The notes: generated by a model from the sequence alone, not told the origin. 64,000 nucleotides of DNA from Nicotiana tabacum (GCF_000715075.1 NC_134082.1:104138399-104202398), one strand, 5' to 3'; numbered from the stretch's first letter, positions 35,576 through 48,542 are shown. Program-made: numbers and translations.

Positions 35576-37881
35576 CATCTATGTCACATTTCTCTTACAT
35601 ATGACCTTATAGTAATTGAGTTCTTCAATAATTTTCTTGATATGGTTACAATCTTCTGTGAATACTTGCAACTTGCTCTTCCAAATTCTCAACAAAAGAC
35701 ATTACTGGATGAGTTTTCTTATATGACCTTGTATTTCAAATAAATCATATCGTCTAGCCTTTGCACACACCTTCACATCATCAACATGCACGACATTGCA
35801 TCAAATGTAATATAACATTGTGCTCAAACCTTTCCTAGACAACCTTTTCCCTCCGTACGTGACTTATAGAATTTAAGAAACCACTCCACTTCCCTTGTGA
35901 ACATTCTCATGATCTCTCTTTACTGTTAAACACTTCCCAAAACACATATCAACACCCTTCATACATATTCAATTCAGAAAGCACCACTGGCCCGAACAAT
36001 ATGTTGGTACCATCTTTTCTTTATAACTGGAATATTCATTCCCATTCTATTTTGCTCATATTGCATAATTGATAACCTTATTGTGCCCCACACTTGTCTA
36101 CCTCTCGTAAACTTGTAATATCATTGTGCCTGGTTTAATGAGTTTATCATACCACAACTTCACCACCAGTGGCCTCACTTTCCATGATATGTAGACATGA
36201 ACTATCTCTAGCTCCTTTAGTTACCATTCAGTGTTACCCAAGTCGGTAGCATTACGGTTAGTCCTTTATACCTTCTATTAACACTTGTGCTCCAGGCGAG
36301 TCACCATTTTGATATGAACTATTTTGCGATAACCATGGACATCTCAATTTATAGATTTTCTTCCCATTTCTTCTCGCCTCATTATTCCTAGCTAGTGAAT
36401 AGCCACGTACTCTTCCACATGTTACGTGGTCTTTTTTCCTTAAATTTTTTTTTTCATCCCGCTCACCTCTTAACTCTTGTTAGGATATCTGTGGGAAAGT
36501 GTGTTCATCGTCATATCACTTAACACTTCTTTGTTTGTAAGATTCTTTAGAGACTCTCCATCAAGCTCAAATACCCTCTTGGGTTATTATAGCATTACAT
36601 TTATTTCTCCCACTCGTTCCACCTTTCTTAATGCCTTGGTACTTTGGTTAAATTACAGATCTATGATTAACCCATTCTAAAAACTCGCAACCTTCCACAT
36701 TTGACCTATAGTACTTCCTTAGGTTCCATTGTTCCTAACCCTCTAACAAGTATAAAATCCTTTTACAAATATACTCTTAATTTCTAGGATCTTTAACACT
36801 ATCATTCACATTGCCTTGTATGAAATATTTATCTTCCTTAAACTTTCACCTTTTTTTTTGTGTACTAGTGGTCTATCATTAGCATATCCTTTTAGAGAAT
36901 AACGTTATCCCTTACCACTTTTCTAGACTACACATGTCTTTAACAAAATATTCAAATATCATAGCTACATGGTCTTACTATTGTTTTATTGTATTTAATT
37001 GGCCTTACTATGGCCCTTCTTCCCCCACTTAGGGCGAATGTCCCGTATTTCGACACAAGTCTTGAATTTAGCAACTTCATGGACATATGTCTCGTTTCTC
37101 TTTCCCTCACATATATGTTCGACTATTAGGGAGATTGAAGTCACAATGGTATTAACCTCATAAGTTCTCTACTCTTATTCAGCCACAAGGGCTTGGGATT
37201 CCAATTCCTCATGTCAATATCCTTTAGGAGTGTAATATCACTTCGTACACTTCTGGATTTTTATAAAGTTCGTTGTACATGGGTCTTCTCATCGTGAAAT
37301 CAATTGACTCTCCTTTCATAACTTCTTGTCTCCTAGGAGAGACTTGCACTCTCAAAATAAATCTCCTGGTCATGTCTCCCATATATTGCGTGCTTATATA
37401 ACCAATTTTCTTTCACACCTTAGGATCATTTGCATACTTCTCACACTACCTACATGTGCCATTTAAGCTCGCGTCTCATTTATCAAGTCAACGTCTCCTT
37501 GGAGGTGGTAATCATTTTCAACACTTTTCTCGAGTAAAGTATGCTTCTGGTACTATGTACGTATCTCATATATTCGTACCATTCGTTCAACACGATACAT
37601 GTGCCATCCCTAATATTTAGGCATTTGTCCATTTGTCATGTCATATGACAACATTACTTGGAATAGACGAAAGATCATTTAAACTTACCTTGAACCTTAA
37701 CGCACATTTTAGAAGAAAATTTCATAGTCAAGCTCTATCTCACGATCTGGAGTGTTGAAGAAGAGTAACATTCCTAAATGTCCATGTAGCCTCCAACTTA
37801 TAGATGTGGTTGACAACACACCGATAAGAAGGACTCTATTAGACACGGCTCCGAGACATCCTAGGACACTTTAAAACCTTA
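35576..37881 (-). other. J interior with no recognisable gene
   Basis: About 2.3 kb where gag, protease and RT should be. I see no such motifs and no frame above about 67 codons. The sequence is AT-rich and degenerate. The stretch next to the PBS (about 37820-37880) looks like normal leader. This is a deletion or replacement relative to an autonomous element. Confidence 0.6.
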
Positions 37882-37893
37882 GGCTCTTACCAA
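37882..37893 (-). promoter_or_regulatory. Primer-binding site of J
   Basis: TTGGTAAGAGCC on the minus strand beside the LTR end: the initiator tRNA-Met type with a small deletion. Confidence 0.6.
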
Positions 37894-37896
37894 GTT

Positions 37897-40717
37897 TGTC
37901 ACGCCCCAAAACCGAGGAGCGTGACTGGCGCTCAACCGAGTAAACCCGACTGAGCAAGCCTGTTAGATTTCATTCTACCCAACATCATCCTTGAATAAAG
38001 AGGAGATATACTCCATTATTCAAACTCTGAAAATATTTCATTAACAACTTTCACTTTGGTTCAATTAGCAGTTTCAACCATAATATCCAAAATATGAAAA
38101 TTTTTATATATATAAAGGAAGACATATTTGCCAAATACCAATATTTCCAATTTAATTCCCGATACCAAACACCACCCACAACCTGTCTACGGAGCCTCTA
38201 AGTAAAACTGAAGATTTATATGGAAATGACCGCAACAAGGTTCCGGCTATACCTCAAATACAGTGTACATGATAAACAGATGAAACAGGACCCCGAAACG
38301 AAGTGGGGCTCACCAAGTCAGCTGAAAGGATGATGCGGCACTAGCTGCGACCAACATTGTCTGCTATAGAAACACCTACATCCATTTAAAGACATAGCGC
38401 CCCCGGTAAAAGGGACGTTAGTGCCATCGAATAGCACTAGTATGTATAACTAAACACCATCTAGTTAGAAAGAACTTTCATACAAGAATAAAGAGGAAAT
38501 CATAAAGACAACAAAGTTTCAAATAAGCACCATGTCAACAATATAAGGAGGTTCACATGATTTTCACATAGTTTCTGAAATTTTAGATTGGAGCATCCCA
38601 CACTGTTGCATCATTATTCACTTTGCCACTGCTTCTTTTAGCGTAGTTCGATCACGGCCCGATCGGCTAAGCCGTCTCCCGGAGAAGTTACCATTATTTC
38701 ATTCACACTTTCCAGTTTCAATCATCAATACATTACCACCATGTGTATATATCATGGCGTCCGATCACGGCCCGAGCGGCTAAGCCGCCACCCCGAGAGG
38801 TTACCATTTTCCATTATTCCTCTCACTCCAATCTTTGGTTACACATGTATTAGTTTACCGGCACTTGGGGACACAATTTCCACATCATACTTGGCACTAG
38901 GCCACATTTCATAGTTCAAACTCTTTTCCTCCACATTTCACATCAATATCAATTTCAACATCAAGCCATTCAACCCAAGATGTCAAGTACACATGAGAGG
39001 AATCATGAATCATGGACATATACAATATTTCAGAAATCATACACCTCAAGTTTATTAGCAATGGAACTTATAAGGCAAAATATTATCTCGAACAGCCGCT
39101 TATGGGCATAAATTGTGTACAAAGCCTTTAGGGCACTTTATCATTGAAGTCATTTATGGAAAGCAGAGTCAAGGCTCATTTCACATCATTCCCAATTTCA
39201 ATGTTAGATTTGCCATTTAGGACAGTAGGTGCACACAAGAGCAATTTATATTGTGAGCATAGATAAGACTTCACATAGATGACACATTATATGCAGCTTC
39301 AATCTCAATTTAAGGTCTAACATTTCTATACATAATTCATATCTTTTGCCCCTTTCAAGTTATCAAGATAGCACTTTGATCATGTTGAGACACATCTTTC
39401 ACGCATATAAGGTTACAACACCAATTCATGTAAAATAACAATTGATGCAACAATTCAACTTTAATCTTACCATATTCACACAAACATCGATGAAGCTCGA
39501 TTTCTAAAAGACGGGGTTTTAGCCATACATACCTGAATTTTGCCCTTTAATGATACTACAATGATCCAATACACTTAAGCAACTTTAATCTACAATACAT
39601 CATTCAATAGGGCTAATATTAGTAATAAATTCCATAACTTATGTCATTTAGGCATATTATCAAACGCCTTGTAGGTATAGATCTTTACACCTCATAATTA
39701 TAGTATTGGTTCATCCAACTATCACCATTAACCAACAATTTATTACACCATCATTCCTAATCAATTTATAACTTCCAACAATATATGTATGACCATCCAT
39801 TCACACCCAACCAACAAATCTTATCAAATAATCACCTTTCAATCTCTACCATAATTATGTATTTATATTGAGAACTTATGGTTTCCAATCACCACACCAA
39901 GAGTTCAAATACTTAATTCATACTCATATTCCCATAATATAACTATATATGTAAGTCTAAGGGTGTAGGATTTACCTTTTGGAAGAAATCTTGCAAACCC
40001 TCCTTTGAGTTCTTGAAGGAATTTCTTGAATATCTATGTGTTTCATGAGTAGATTTCATCAATACTACTTTAGGAATGATGGAATTTTATACCAAGTTAA
40101 TGGAGATTACTTACCTTGAAGATGAGAGGGGTTGGAGGTCTTGAGAGAGTGGAGGAAGACCCTAAGAGTCGTCCAAAAGAATGGGAGAAAATGAATCCCG
40201 AAATTGTGTTTATAAGCCCAAATTTCGGATGCTGCCTCGGATGCTTCGCATCCCCACTTCACTCCTCTCAGGAGCTTGGATTCTGACCTGGATGCTTTGG
40301 CAGCACTTCACTGCCAGCTCCTCTTTTTGGATGCTGCCTCAGATGCTTCGCATCCGCGCAGTCCTCTGTCAGCCTTTGGTAATTTGGTTATAACTTCTTG
40401 TAGGAAAGTCCAAATGACGAACGGTTTGAAGAGTTAGAAACTAGACTCAAAGTCCTTTCACTTGATAGGCTGTGAATAATCTAAAACCTTATATATCTGT
40501 AGATATTTTCCTCCAAAGTATGGTCTTGTGCGTACTCATTTGAAATTTTAGTATATCATGTAATTTTCCAACTTGGCTTAGACTTATACGCTTATTAACA
40601 TATCCAATTGATATACATTATATCATGAATCTTCATTTGCATACAAAATAAAATAATTAGTCTACCTTGGCACCACGAAATCTTAAATTACTTAGCAAAA
40701 TTTTCTGGGGCTTTACA
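37897..40717 (-). mobile_element. J 5' LTR
   Basis: Near-identical in layout to 30544-33365 with scattered substitutions. TATA box at 40208-40215 and palindromic words at about 40227-40358. No gene. Confidence 0.88.
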
Positions 40718-40722
40718 GTGTG

Positions 40723-40964
40723 TTGATGTGTAAAAAAAATTGGACTATTTTGAAAATGTTTGGAGAGTAAGAAATTTAGTCTTAAAGTTACAAATATGGA
40801 TAAAGAAAATAATCTCAACTGAGATGGTGTTGTCGGGCTTGTGTCGAATGCGGTAACATGAGATCAACCGAGAGTATATGTGTAACAGTAAAATCATCAA
40901 TTTGGCAACCTCGGAATAATTCTTAGTACGTTGGAGGACGAACGTTTGTTTAAGAGGTGGAGAA
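40723..40964 (+). other. H interior resumed: foreign LTR stub and H polypurine tract
   Basis: Continues the LTR-like sequence that began at 30475 (GTTGATGTGTAAAAAAAATT onward), then GGAGGACGAACG and the purine tract GAGGTGGAGAA at 40954-40964 that primes the H 3' LTR. Confidence 0.6.
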
Positions 40965-43900
40965 TGTAACGATCCGACCTATCGTTTTAAGAATTAGCAT
41001 CTCGTTCAACGGCTTAATACCTCGAGGAGCTTCGTAATACGCATTATGACCCGCATGTATGGTCAAGTTTGGTTTTTCGTAAGATTCGGAGTTAAATTTA
41101 AAGAAAATCAAAATCTTATTTCTTAAGCAAATGGAAAGAATTGACCGAAGAGTTGACTTTTGAGCAAAAAACCCCAAATTAGAATTTTAATGATGTCAAT
41201 AGCTTCGTATGGTGATTTCGGACTTAGACATGTGTCCGAATTTGGATTTAGAAGTCTGTAGGACAATTCGGTGCATTTTGGCGAAATAAGAAAGTTGGCA
41301 TGTTCTAATTATATTATTTTATATGTGGAAGAGTTCTATTACCATTATGAATACCAATTGGACATAATAGCAAGTGTACGAGGCATACTATAAGATATAT
41401 GGGGTCTAAGAAAAGTCCTACGTCTAAGTGAAGTTGGAAATTTCGTAATATAATAAAGTTGCAAATGAGTACGCACAAGACCTCACTTTGGACGAGCATA
41501 TCTACATGTATATAAGAAGTTCTGTGATGCAAAACCTATCAAATCAAAGCTCTTTGAATCTAGTTTCCAATTCATCAAACCGTTTGTCATTTGAACACTC
41601 CTACAAGAAGTTATGATCAAATTACCGAAGGCTGGCAGAAACTTGCACTACCGCGGCGCCCCATGCGGTGCCCCATGCGGCGCGCCTGTGGGGAAATCCA
41701 GAGAGCATTAGAAAACGTTTTCTGAGCACATTTTGCACATCCTCCCCATTCCCCACGGTGCCCCATGCGCCGCGGCAGTACAAAAACGGGTGTTTAAGAC
41801 CCGAACCCCATTTCATTTAACTCATTTGGGGTTTGTTATTTTGGGATTTTCTGGTGCTTTTAGAGAGAGGGAAGAGCAATTCTAGAGAGAGGAAGAAGCT
41901 CAAGTGCCTTGTTCATAAAAAATCCTGTTCAAGCCTTGAAATCGCATCAAAGGGGTTGCTAAGGCTTCAAAGAGGTAAGAATTTCTTTTCCCCAATTCTT
42001 CAATTTCGAAATCTAACTAGAAATGGGTAATTAGTAAAATGATTCTTGGATATTTGAGTATTAGTTGTATATACTTGTAACAATAAGGTTATGGGAAGAT
42101 TGTTGAGTTCAAATAGGTAAAAATTGGGTTAAAAAGGGTAGAAATCTTCAAAACTTTAATTAAGGATTTGAAAGGTAATTCGACGTCGGAATTCGATGAT
42201 TTTTGTATGGTTGGACTTGTGGTTGGACGGGGGTTCATATGTCGTGATTTTTGTCGGGTTCTAAGTCGTGGGCCCCATGGGTGATTTTTGAGTTAATTTC
42301 GGATTTTTTATTTATTTGAAATATATAGTAATTTCATATGGAATTAATTTCTACTATTTGTATTGAGTATATTAAATTATTTGTGACTAGATTTGAAGCC
42401 TTCGGTCACGAATTTTCAAGGCGAAGGTTTATTGGAATCTTGAATTTGGTTGCAAAGCGATGTAAGTGTTTGGTCTAACCTTAGCTTGAGGGATTAGGGT
42501 TGTGTCCTATTTGCTATGTGTTATCTGCTAAGTACGACATATAGGCATGGTGACGAGTATCTATACGTTGGTATCAAACATGCACGTGAGTCTTATACTA
42601 TAATTAATGTGATTCTGTTTCGATTGTTCATGCTCTATATGATAATTTCTATTGAAAAATATAACTTGTGGAAGTATTATTGTTAATTGAACATGGTAGA
42701 GCATTGGCTCAAATTGAGAAATTGATTGTTGAATATGGTAGAGCGTTGGCTCAAGTTGAGAATTGAATTATTGAACATTGTAGAGCATTAGCTCAAGTTA
42801 AGAATAGAATTGTTGAACATTATAGAGCATTGGCTCAAGTTGTGAATCGAGTTGTGAAGCAAATGTGAAAGAAGAAAGAAGAGAGAGAATCATGATATTG
42901 TCTCCCTTACTGGGATGTTATTGTTTTGATATTGTTTCCCTTGCCGGGATTTGATTATTGTACTATTGTTCCCTTGCCGAAATTTTATTGTGATTTCATT
43001 TATTTCCTTGCCTTAATTTCTTGTGATTGTTGTTTGGGTAAGGAAGAGTGTTAAAGCACGAAGGGTGATGCCGTGTATGATTTTGTGAGGAATAGTGTAA
43101 ATCACGAAGGGTGATGTCGTGCCGCACGATGTACAATTCTGTGCCGATTATATTGATTTTATGGTGAGGATGAGAGTAAAAGCACGAAGGGTGATGCCGT
43201 GCAGTTTATATTGATTCTTATGGTGAGAACGAGAGTAAAAGCACGAAGGGTGATGTCGTGCACTTGTCCTTGATTTTTCTGATTCTTGCTGATAATTGAG
43301 TTATGTTGTCCTTTACGTTTATTTACCGATTTTCTGTTGTTACTTGATTTTATTTCGAAGTTGTAGATTCTCTTACCCTATTTGTCTTGTGTTTGTTGCT
43401 TGGGTGAGGAAGAGTGTAAAGCACGAGGGTGATGTCGTGTATTGTTTTGGTGAGAGAATGTTAAAGCACGAAGGGTGATGCCGTGTATTGTTTTGCTGAG
43501 AGAGTGTTAAAGCACGAAGGGTAATGTTGTGCACTTATCTTTGTTTTTCTGATTTTTTTATTGATAACTGAGTTACGGTTTCTCTGCCTTTAATTGCTGG
43601 TTTCCTATTGATACTCGTTGTACCCCGCAGCATGATCTCCCCTTCTTATTTTCAATTGAACTACGGTGATCCTCATATTTATTTGTTGTTCTTCTGTTAT
43701 TACTCAATGGCCCCGCAGTATGTTACCCTCCTCCCATACTTAAATGTACATTAATGTTCTTCTTTTCTGTTGTATATGATTTAACTGCACATATTTATCT
43801 GGTAGTCTGGTCTTAGCATCGTCACTACTTCGCCGAGGTTAGGCTATGCACTTACCAACTCATGGGGTCGGTTGTGCTGATACTACACTCTGCACTCTCT

Positions 43901-44336
43901 TGTGCAGATCCCAGTGCTGTAGACTTCGGACCACAGTGAGATTGTTGTTTCTTATTCATCAGGCGACCCGAGGTAGTCCTGCAGGCGTCCGCATGCCTTG
44001 GCGTCTCCTCTACCTACTATTCATGTTTCTTTCATGTATTTTCAGAGACAGTGTTATATTTATTTCTTTCAGACCTTTATTTGTAGTACTCCTAGACACT
44101 CTGTGAAGTTGTGACACCAGTATTGGGTAGATTTGTTATGGATTGGTATTAGCAGTATTATTAAATCTTTACAATGCAGTAGTCCGCTTATTCAATTCTG
44201 TTGTTATCTAATTGTTGGCTCTAAACTGTTATCGGATTCAAAATGGAAACACGGTAAATAGTTCAGTTGGTTGGTTTGCTTAGCTTTCACTAGTAGGCGC
44301 CATCACGACTCCCGAGGGAAAATCCGGGTCGTGACG
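40965..44336 (+). mobile_element. Element H 3' LTR (uninterrupted)
   Basis: TGTAACGATCC to GTCGTGACG. Holds GC-rich words (41648-41780), the GAACATGGTAGAGC repeats (42688-42835) and the GCACGAAGGGTGATG array (43050-43530). It shows what the 5' LTR looked like before K inserted. No gene. Confidence 0.85.
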
Positions 44337-44596
44337 CCCATATTTTACGGCGGACCTCCCGGGATCGTTTGAACACAAATCCGGGTCTGTTTACCAAAAA
44401 TGTTGACCAAAATCAACTAAAAATTAAATTTTAACTCTAAAAATTACTATTTTTTTTTTCATATTTTCACATAAAAGCTTTCCGGTTTCACGCCCAGAAT
44501 GCTCACGCAAGTCGATACACATAATATGAAGCTACTCGTGACCTCAAACTGCCAAACCGAACGAAATTGCTCAAAACGACCAGTCGGGTCGTTACA
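44337..44596 (-). mobile_element. Old LTR L, 5' end part
   Basis: Minus-strand reading begins TGTAACGACCCGACTGG at 44596 and ends at the H insertion. Together with 12966-13796 it frames element H. Confidence 0.6.
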
Positions 44597-46052
44597 ATAT
44601 GCAAGACACATGTCATATATCTATTGATTTGGTGTAAATATCCGGTACGGATAAGTTTTTACCTTAGTTTAATTCCTAGATTGCACTAGGTTGTAATCTG
44701 AAGCTTGCTCCTTCTAGTGAAGTTGTGATCCTACTGGGACATGTCGTGATTTTTAATCCCTTGAAAAGGAAATTTTCCACATAAATATCGTGTGTTCTAT
44801 AATATTTGGTGCATCCTTAGTTTCTATCAACCTAACTTCCTAAAAGACATTTGAAATAATTATTTTACATTTTTAGTACTAAGTTTTGAACCAAAACACA
44901 ACGTGCAAGCCACATTTTTCTTTTTGCAGTCTTTATTAGGATTCAGTATCTGTTTTAGTTTATAAATTCCTTTTGAGAAAGAACATATAAACTATACGCT
45001 ATTAAACATTCGTATACCTCTTATAACATAGTCTATTACCTTTTTCCCTTCCTAAAATATTACTCATGAAAATTATAATATACACACAAAAAAAGTAATG
45101 AATATAACAATGTATAAAGTTTGTTTTGCACCAAAAAAATCTATTTGGCCAAGATCCTATTTATCTATTTTCTCCTCTTTTTTTTTTAAGTTTTCTTCTC
45201 CTTCCCTAATTTCTATGATTAATGTTTATTAGTGTGCAATAATGTCTAACTACATTAAAATTCACTCCTATTAGGTTACTAGCAATTCCAATAGTCAGTT
45301 TTTCAATCCCTACCTTAATTCTCTAATTACTCTCTTTTTCCACTTCAATGTATTCTTTAATATTTGTATATATAAGCCAAACAAGACAAGAAGAGTTGGC
45401 ATTCGTTTGATATTCTATTTGTTCTTTTGGCATTCCAATTCTAACCATTTTATTTTCCTCTAGACATATTTTATTTTCTTCATTAAAATTCTTTTTTTTT
45501 TCCCTCAATTTCTTTGACCTCTCATGTCACCTTATTAATAGTATTGTAATTTTTTTTAATCTAGGTGAAGGTGTTACTGAAGAAAATATTATATATTGGA
45601 TGATGAGAGTAAAAGGCAGTTGAGACTTATCCTGATGAAAAATATTCATCTAAAAGGTAAACTATATAAGATAGATATGCTCGTATATTTCTTACTCCTC
45701 TGTGCATATATATTCATAACTATTCCAATTTCTAATTTGACTTATATTAGCTTGTAAATTTTTCTACGGAAACAGAAGCAAATCAAGCCTAGGATAATTG
45801 TCCAGTTGAGAGAAAAAATTTATTTTGTCGAGAATGATTCACTTGAACACCTCTATGACCTCTGATTTATAGCTTGTTAGAAAGTGTTTTCCATTATTAA
45901 TTCTTTACTATTTGTTTTCTTGAGGTGAAGAATGACCTAGACATATACTATACTATAAACTGAGTCGTATTTTCGCTAAAAATCTTTGTTGCCATTGATA
46001 TGAAAATATGTGTTAATAAGCCCTTCGTAACTGGATGGGGTTTACTCGAATA
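44597..46052. other. Intergenic DNA with possible copia LTR fragment
   Basis: 44660-44830 contains phrases typical of the 3' part of Ty1/copia LTRs in plants (ATCCTACTGGGACAT, then TTTTCCACATAAATATCGTG), but no second LTR or coding part. 44850-46052 is AT-rich with no gene seen; frames are short and unconvincing. Confidence 0.4.
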
Positions 46053-46080
46053 CTAGTGATTTTGTCCGCGCTTCGCCCAG
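46053..46080 (-). mobile_element. Helitron 3' tail, minus orientation
   Basis: On the minus strand a hairpin (CTGGGCGAAGCGCGGAC) is followed by 9 AT-rich bases, CTAG, and a host T. This is the terminal structure of Helitrons. The 5' end was not found. Confidence 0.6.
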
Positions 46081-46839
46081 TTATAAAAATATTTTATCTT
46101 ACAAGTATAAAAATTATAGATATACTGGAACCAAAAATACAATAGACTTTGTTATGGTAAAAAAATAAAATGAAAGGAATTAGACATCTAAAGCATTTAA
46201 TTTGCTTCTACCAAAGGATTTAGAATGCATGCAATTTATTTGAATTTTACCTAGTTAAGAATGACATAAGGAGTATTGCGTGATGAAAAGGCAAAACTAA
46301 AACTAAAATTACGTAAATTTCATCTTACAACTGCCAATCACTATACAAATAAGATAAAATTAATATTATTGGTTGTACACTTATAATTTTATATAAATGA
46401 ATTTAAACTTTTCATTACCAATATAATAGTCCTACAAGTGAGAAGCTTTTCCAGTTCCACAATATTCTTCACAGCCAAATATAGATGTCATCTAATAATT
46501 TTATTCTTGTTATATTTGTCGAGCCCAATTTTCAACCAATTCCAATCTATAATCATTCGTCACAAATTAAGTTTATGAAACCATTAAATGAAATTGTGTA
46601 CAAATATTTGCAAATCACTTCTAACAAATCAAACGTCTAATGAATACAATAAGATAGTAAAAATAGAACGCAATTAACTATATAAAATAGTAATTTTTAC
46701 CTCCTATAGCAAAGGTTAATACCTTATTTATTTTAAATAAATACCATTTAAAAAAATTATATTCTATAGATACCTTTTAATATTTATAGCAAAATATTTA
46801 ATTTTGGTTATCTCCTACCCCTAAGCCACTAAATACGCT
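46081..46839. other. AT-rich non-coding DNA
   Basis: No gene seen. 46690-46830 has CTATAGCAAAG- and TTTATAGCAAAATA-like phrases that resemble, inverted, the phrases at 47840-47880 and may be worn terminal arms of a MULE-like element. Confidence 0.35.
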
Positions 46840-47203
46840 ATTCAGTTACACTATTTTCTTTCTCTCTCTACTTTGATACATGTCATTCTCTTCCCCCATT
46901 CCCTGAAAACACGATATTCAATCTCAAAATTCCTCTCCCCCACATCACCTACCATTAGTCACTCTTCCCAAATTTCAATTTGTCCAGAACCCACGCTCTC
47001 TTCTCTCTACTTCGCTAGGGTTTCGATACACAGTTCTCATTTTTTCACTCACTCTGAATCATCTCGATCCAGTAGTATTCCATCTAGGGTTTCGTCAATC
47101 TCGATCTGAAAATGGCATCTTCAGCGGCAGTTTCGGCGCCCCTTGTTGCTCCTTCATCTAAAACCGAGACAAATTCCTCTCGCCCATCTCAAAATTTCCG
47201 TTA
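46840..47203 (+). pseudogene. Captured plant 5'UTR and first-exon-like fragment
   Basis: A CT-rich stretch with two GCTAGGGTTTCG/TCTAGGGTTTCG boxes, typical of plant gene leaders, precedes ATG at 47112 and a 30-codon frame MASSAAVSAPLVAPSSKTET... ending in TAA at 47202-47204. The stop falls exactly where AT-rich TGTATT repeats begin. It looks like the 5' end of a host gene cut off by an element junction. I do not recognise the protein. A real short gene is possible but less likely. Confidence 0.45.
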
Positions 47204-47420
47204 ATATATTTCAATGTATTTTTAACGTATCACGCTGTATTTTCATGTATTTCATTGTATTCATTGTCTTTTTTTCATTGTAATTCAATGTATCTCGTTG
47301 TATTCCATGTATTTTATTGTATTCACTGTCTTTTTTTTCATTGTATTTCAATGTATCCCGCTGTATTCTATGTATTTCATTGTATTCACTATCTCGCTAT
47401 ATGCCATGAATGTATTCATA
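47204..47420. repeat. TGTATT-rich array
   Basis: Degenerate repeats of TTCATTGTATTCA- and TTTCAATGTAT-type phrases. The complementary words (GAATACA) dominate 47636-47800. Confidence 0.6.
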
Positions 47421-47635
47421 TGTTTTTTTTAATTAATATAATTTATGTATTCAGATGTATTAGATAATTTCTCTGAAGATTGCTATGTTTTTGGGGTATT
47501 TTTTGGTTGATAATCTTTTTTATAACTGGAAATACAAAATTTGTGTGTTATAATTGAGTTTGTTGAGTTATATTAGGAGTCTATTATGTTAATTGATTCA
47601 CTTTCCATTTAAAAACAGTGTAATACCTGTTTCAT

Positions 47636-47800
47636 GCCGTGAATACAGTCGAATACAATAATCTGTCCAGCTGTAATCCCATGTTTCACGCCATGAATAC
47701 AGTCGAATATACTCGAATACAACAACTGATTAGCTGGACTTTCCTGATTCACGCCTATTTTTGCTACTGTATTCATGAATACAGTAGCTTAAATACATCT
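47636..47800. repeat. GAATACAGTCGAATACA repeat, inverse of the left array
   Basis: Two roughly 60-bp copies with ATGCCGTGAATACAGTCGAA and ACGCCATGAATACAGTCGAA, then CTGTATTCATGAATACAG, a perfect palindrome. Confidence 0.6.
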
Positions 47801-48542
47801 AATACATCTTATAATAACAGAAAACGTATCTACAATCCGTAATATAGCAAATGATATCTATAAATAGCTAATTACTACTAAAAGATAGTGCTTTATGAAA
47901 ATATCTCACCTTCTAGTATTTTGAAATAATGGCAAAAATGATAAACTATTTTCTATAGGATGAGACAATTTCCTACTCAACATCCCTAAGATAATTAATC
48001 AATCTCCAGTAACCAAACTTACTCAAATAATTTTAAAAAAAAAAAAAAGTTGCTTAAAAATGAAAATAGCAGAAATCAAAGAACAAAAAATCAAAAGGGG
48101 CAAATAAACAGTGAATATGAAGTAATTTTAGCCGTCTAAATATACCTGAATTATAAAGAAAGTAGATATCTTGCATGTGGTAAATTCTAGAGGAAAATAT
48201 ATTTCATTTGGTGAAGATATATTAGTGAGGTGTAGGAGTTACAAGCAGCTTCAGCTTCAGCACGTAATGTCCGAAACATAGAAGCAATCAGAATTCAAGG
48301 ACTAAAGATCAAAAGCTATACCGAAGGAAGATACAAAAAACAGACTTTCAAGATAGATAACTGAAAAATTATAAAAAATAATTATTCTCACCGTAAACCA
48401 CAAAGCTCCAAGCACTTTGCTCCATCGTGCAAGTAGAGTTTTCAAATGTTTCCACTAAATAATGTAACATTATATTGCAAGTTGCTTCTACTTGGAGTTC
48501 CAACTTCCAATATGGTTGAAATGTGATTGTAGCAATAGAATT
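47801..48542. other. AT-rich non-coding DNA
   Basis: No gene or clear repeat found apart from a poly-A run near 48034-48048. Confidence 0.4.

Larger units (their letters stand above)
30544..40717 (-). mobile_element. Ty3-type LTR element J
   Basis: LTRs 30544-33365 (3', 2822 bp) and 37897-40717 (5', 2821 bp) start TGTCACGCCCC and end GGGGCTTTACA on the plus strand. The interior has, on the minus strand, a PBS next to the right LTR (37882-37893), pol remnants 33710-35575 and a PPT (33366-33376). The target duplication reads ATGTG (30539-30543) against GTGTG (40718-40722), one change. It lies within element H. Confidence 0.88.
13797..44336 (+). mobile_element. Ty3-type LTR element H with nested insertions
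   Basis: 5' LTR 13797-27060 (interrupted by K, B and C), degenerate PBS 27063-27075, decayed gag-protease 28000-29720, a chimeric 3' part, PPT 40954-40964, and 3' LTR 40965-44336. LTR starts are TGTAATGACCCGAAC and TGTAACGATCCGACC. Without the nested insertion the 5' LTR is about 3.4 kb, matching 3372 bp for the 3' LTR. The flanking 5-mers are CAAAT (13792-13796) and CCCAT (44337-44341), so the target duplication is not clean; the last base of the 3' LTR has also changed (GTGACG instead of GTGACA). Element J (30544-40717) sits in the interior. RT and integrase are missing. Confidence 0.8.
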
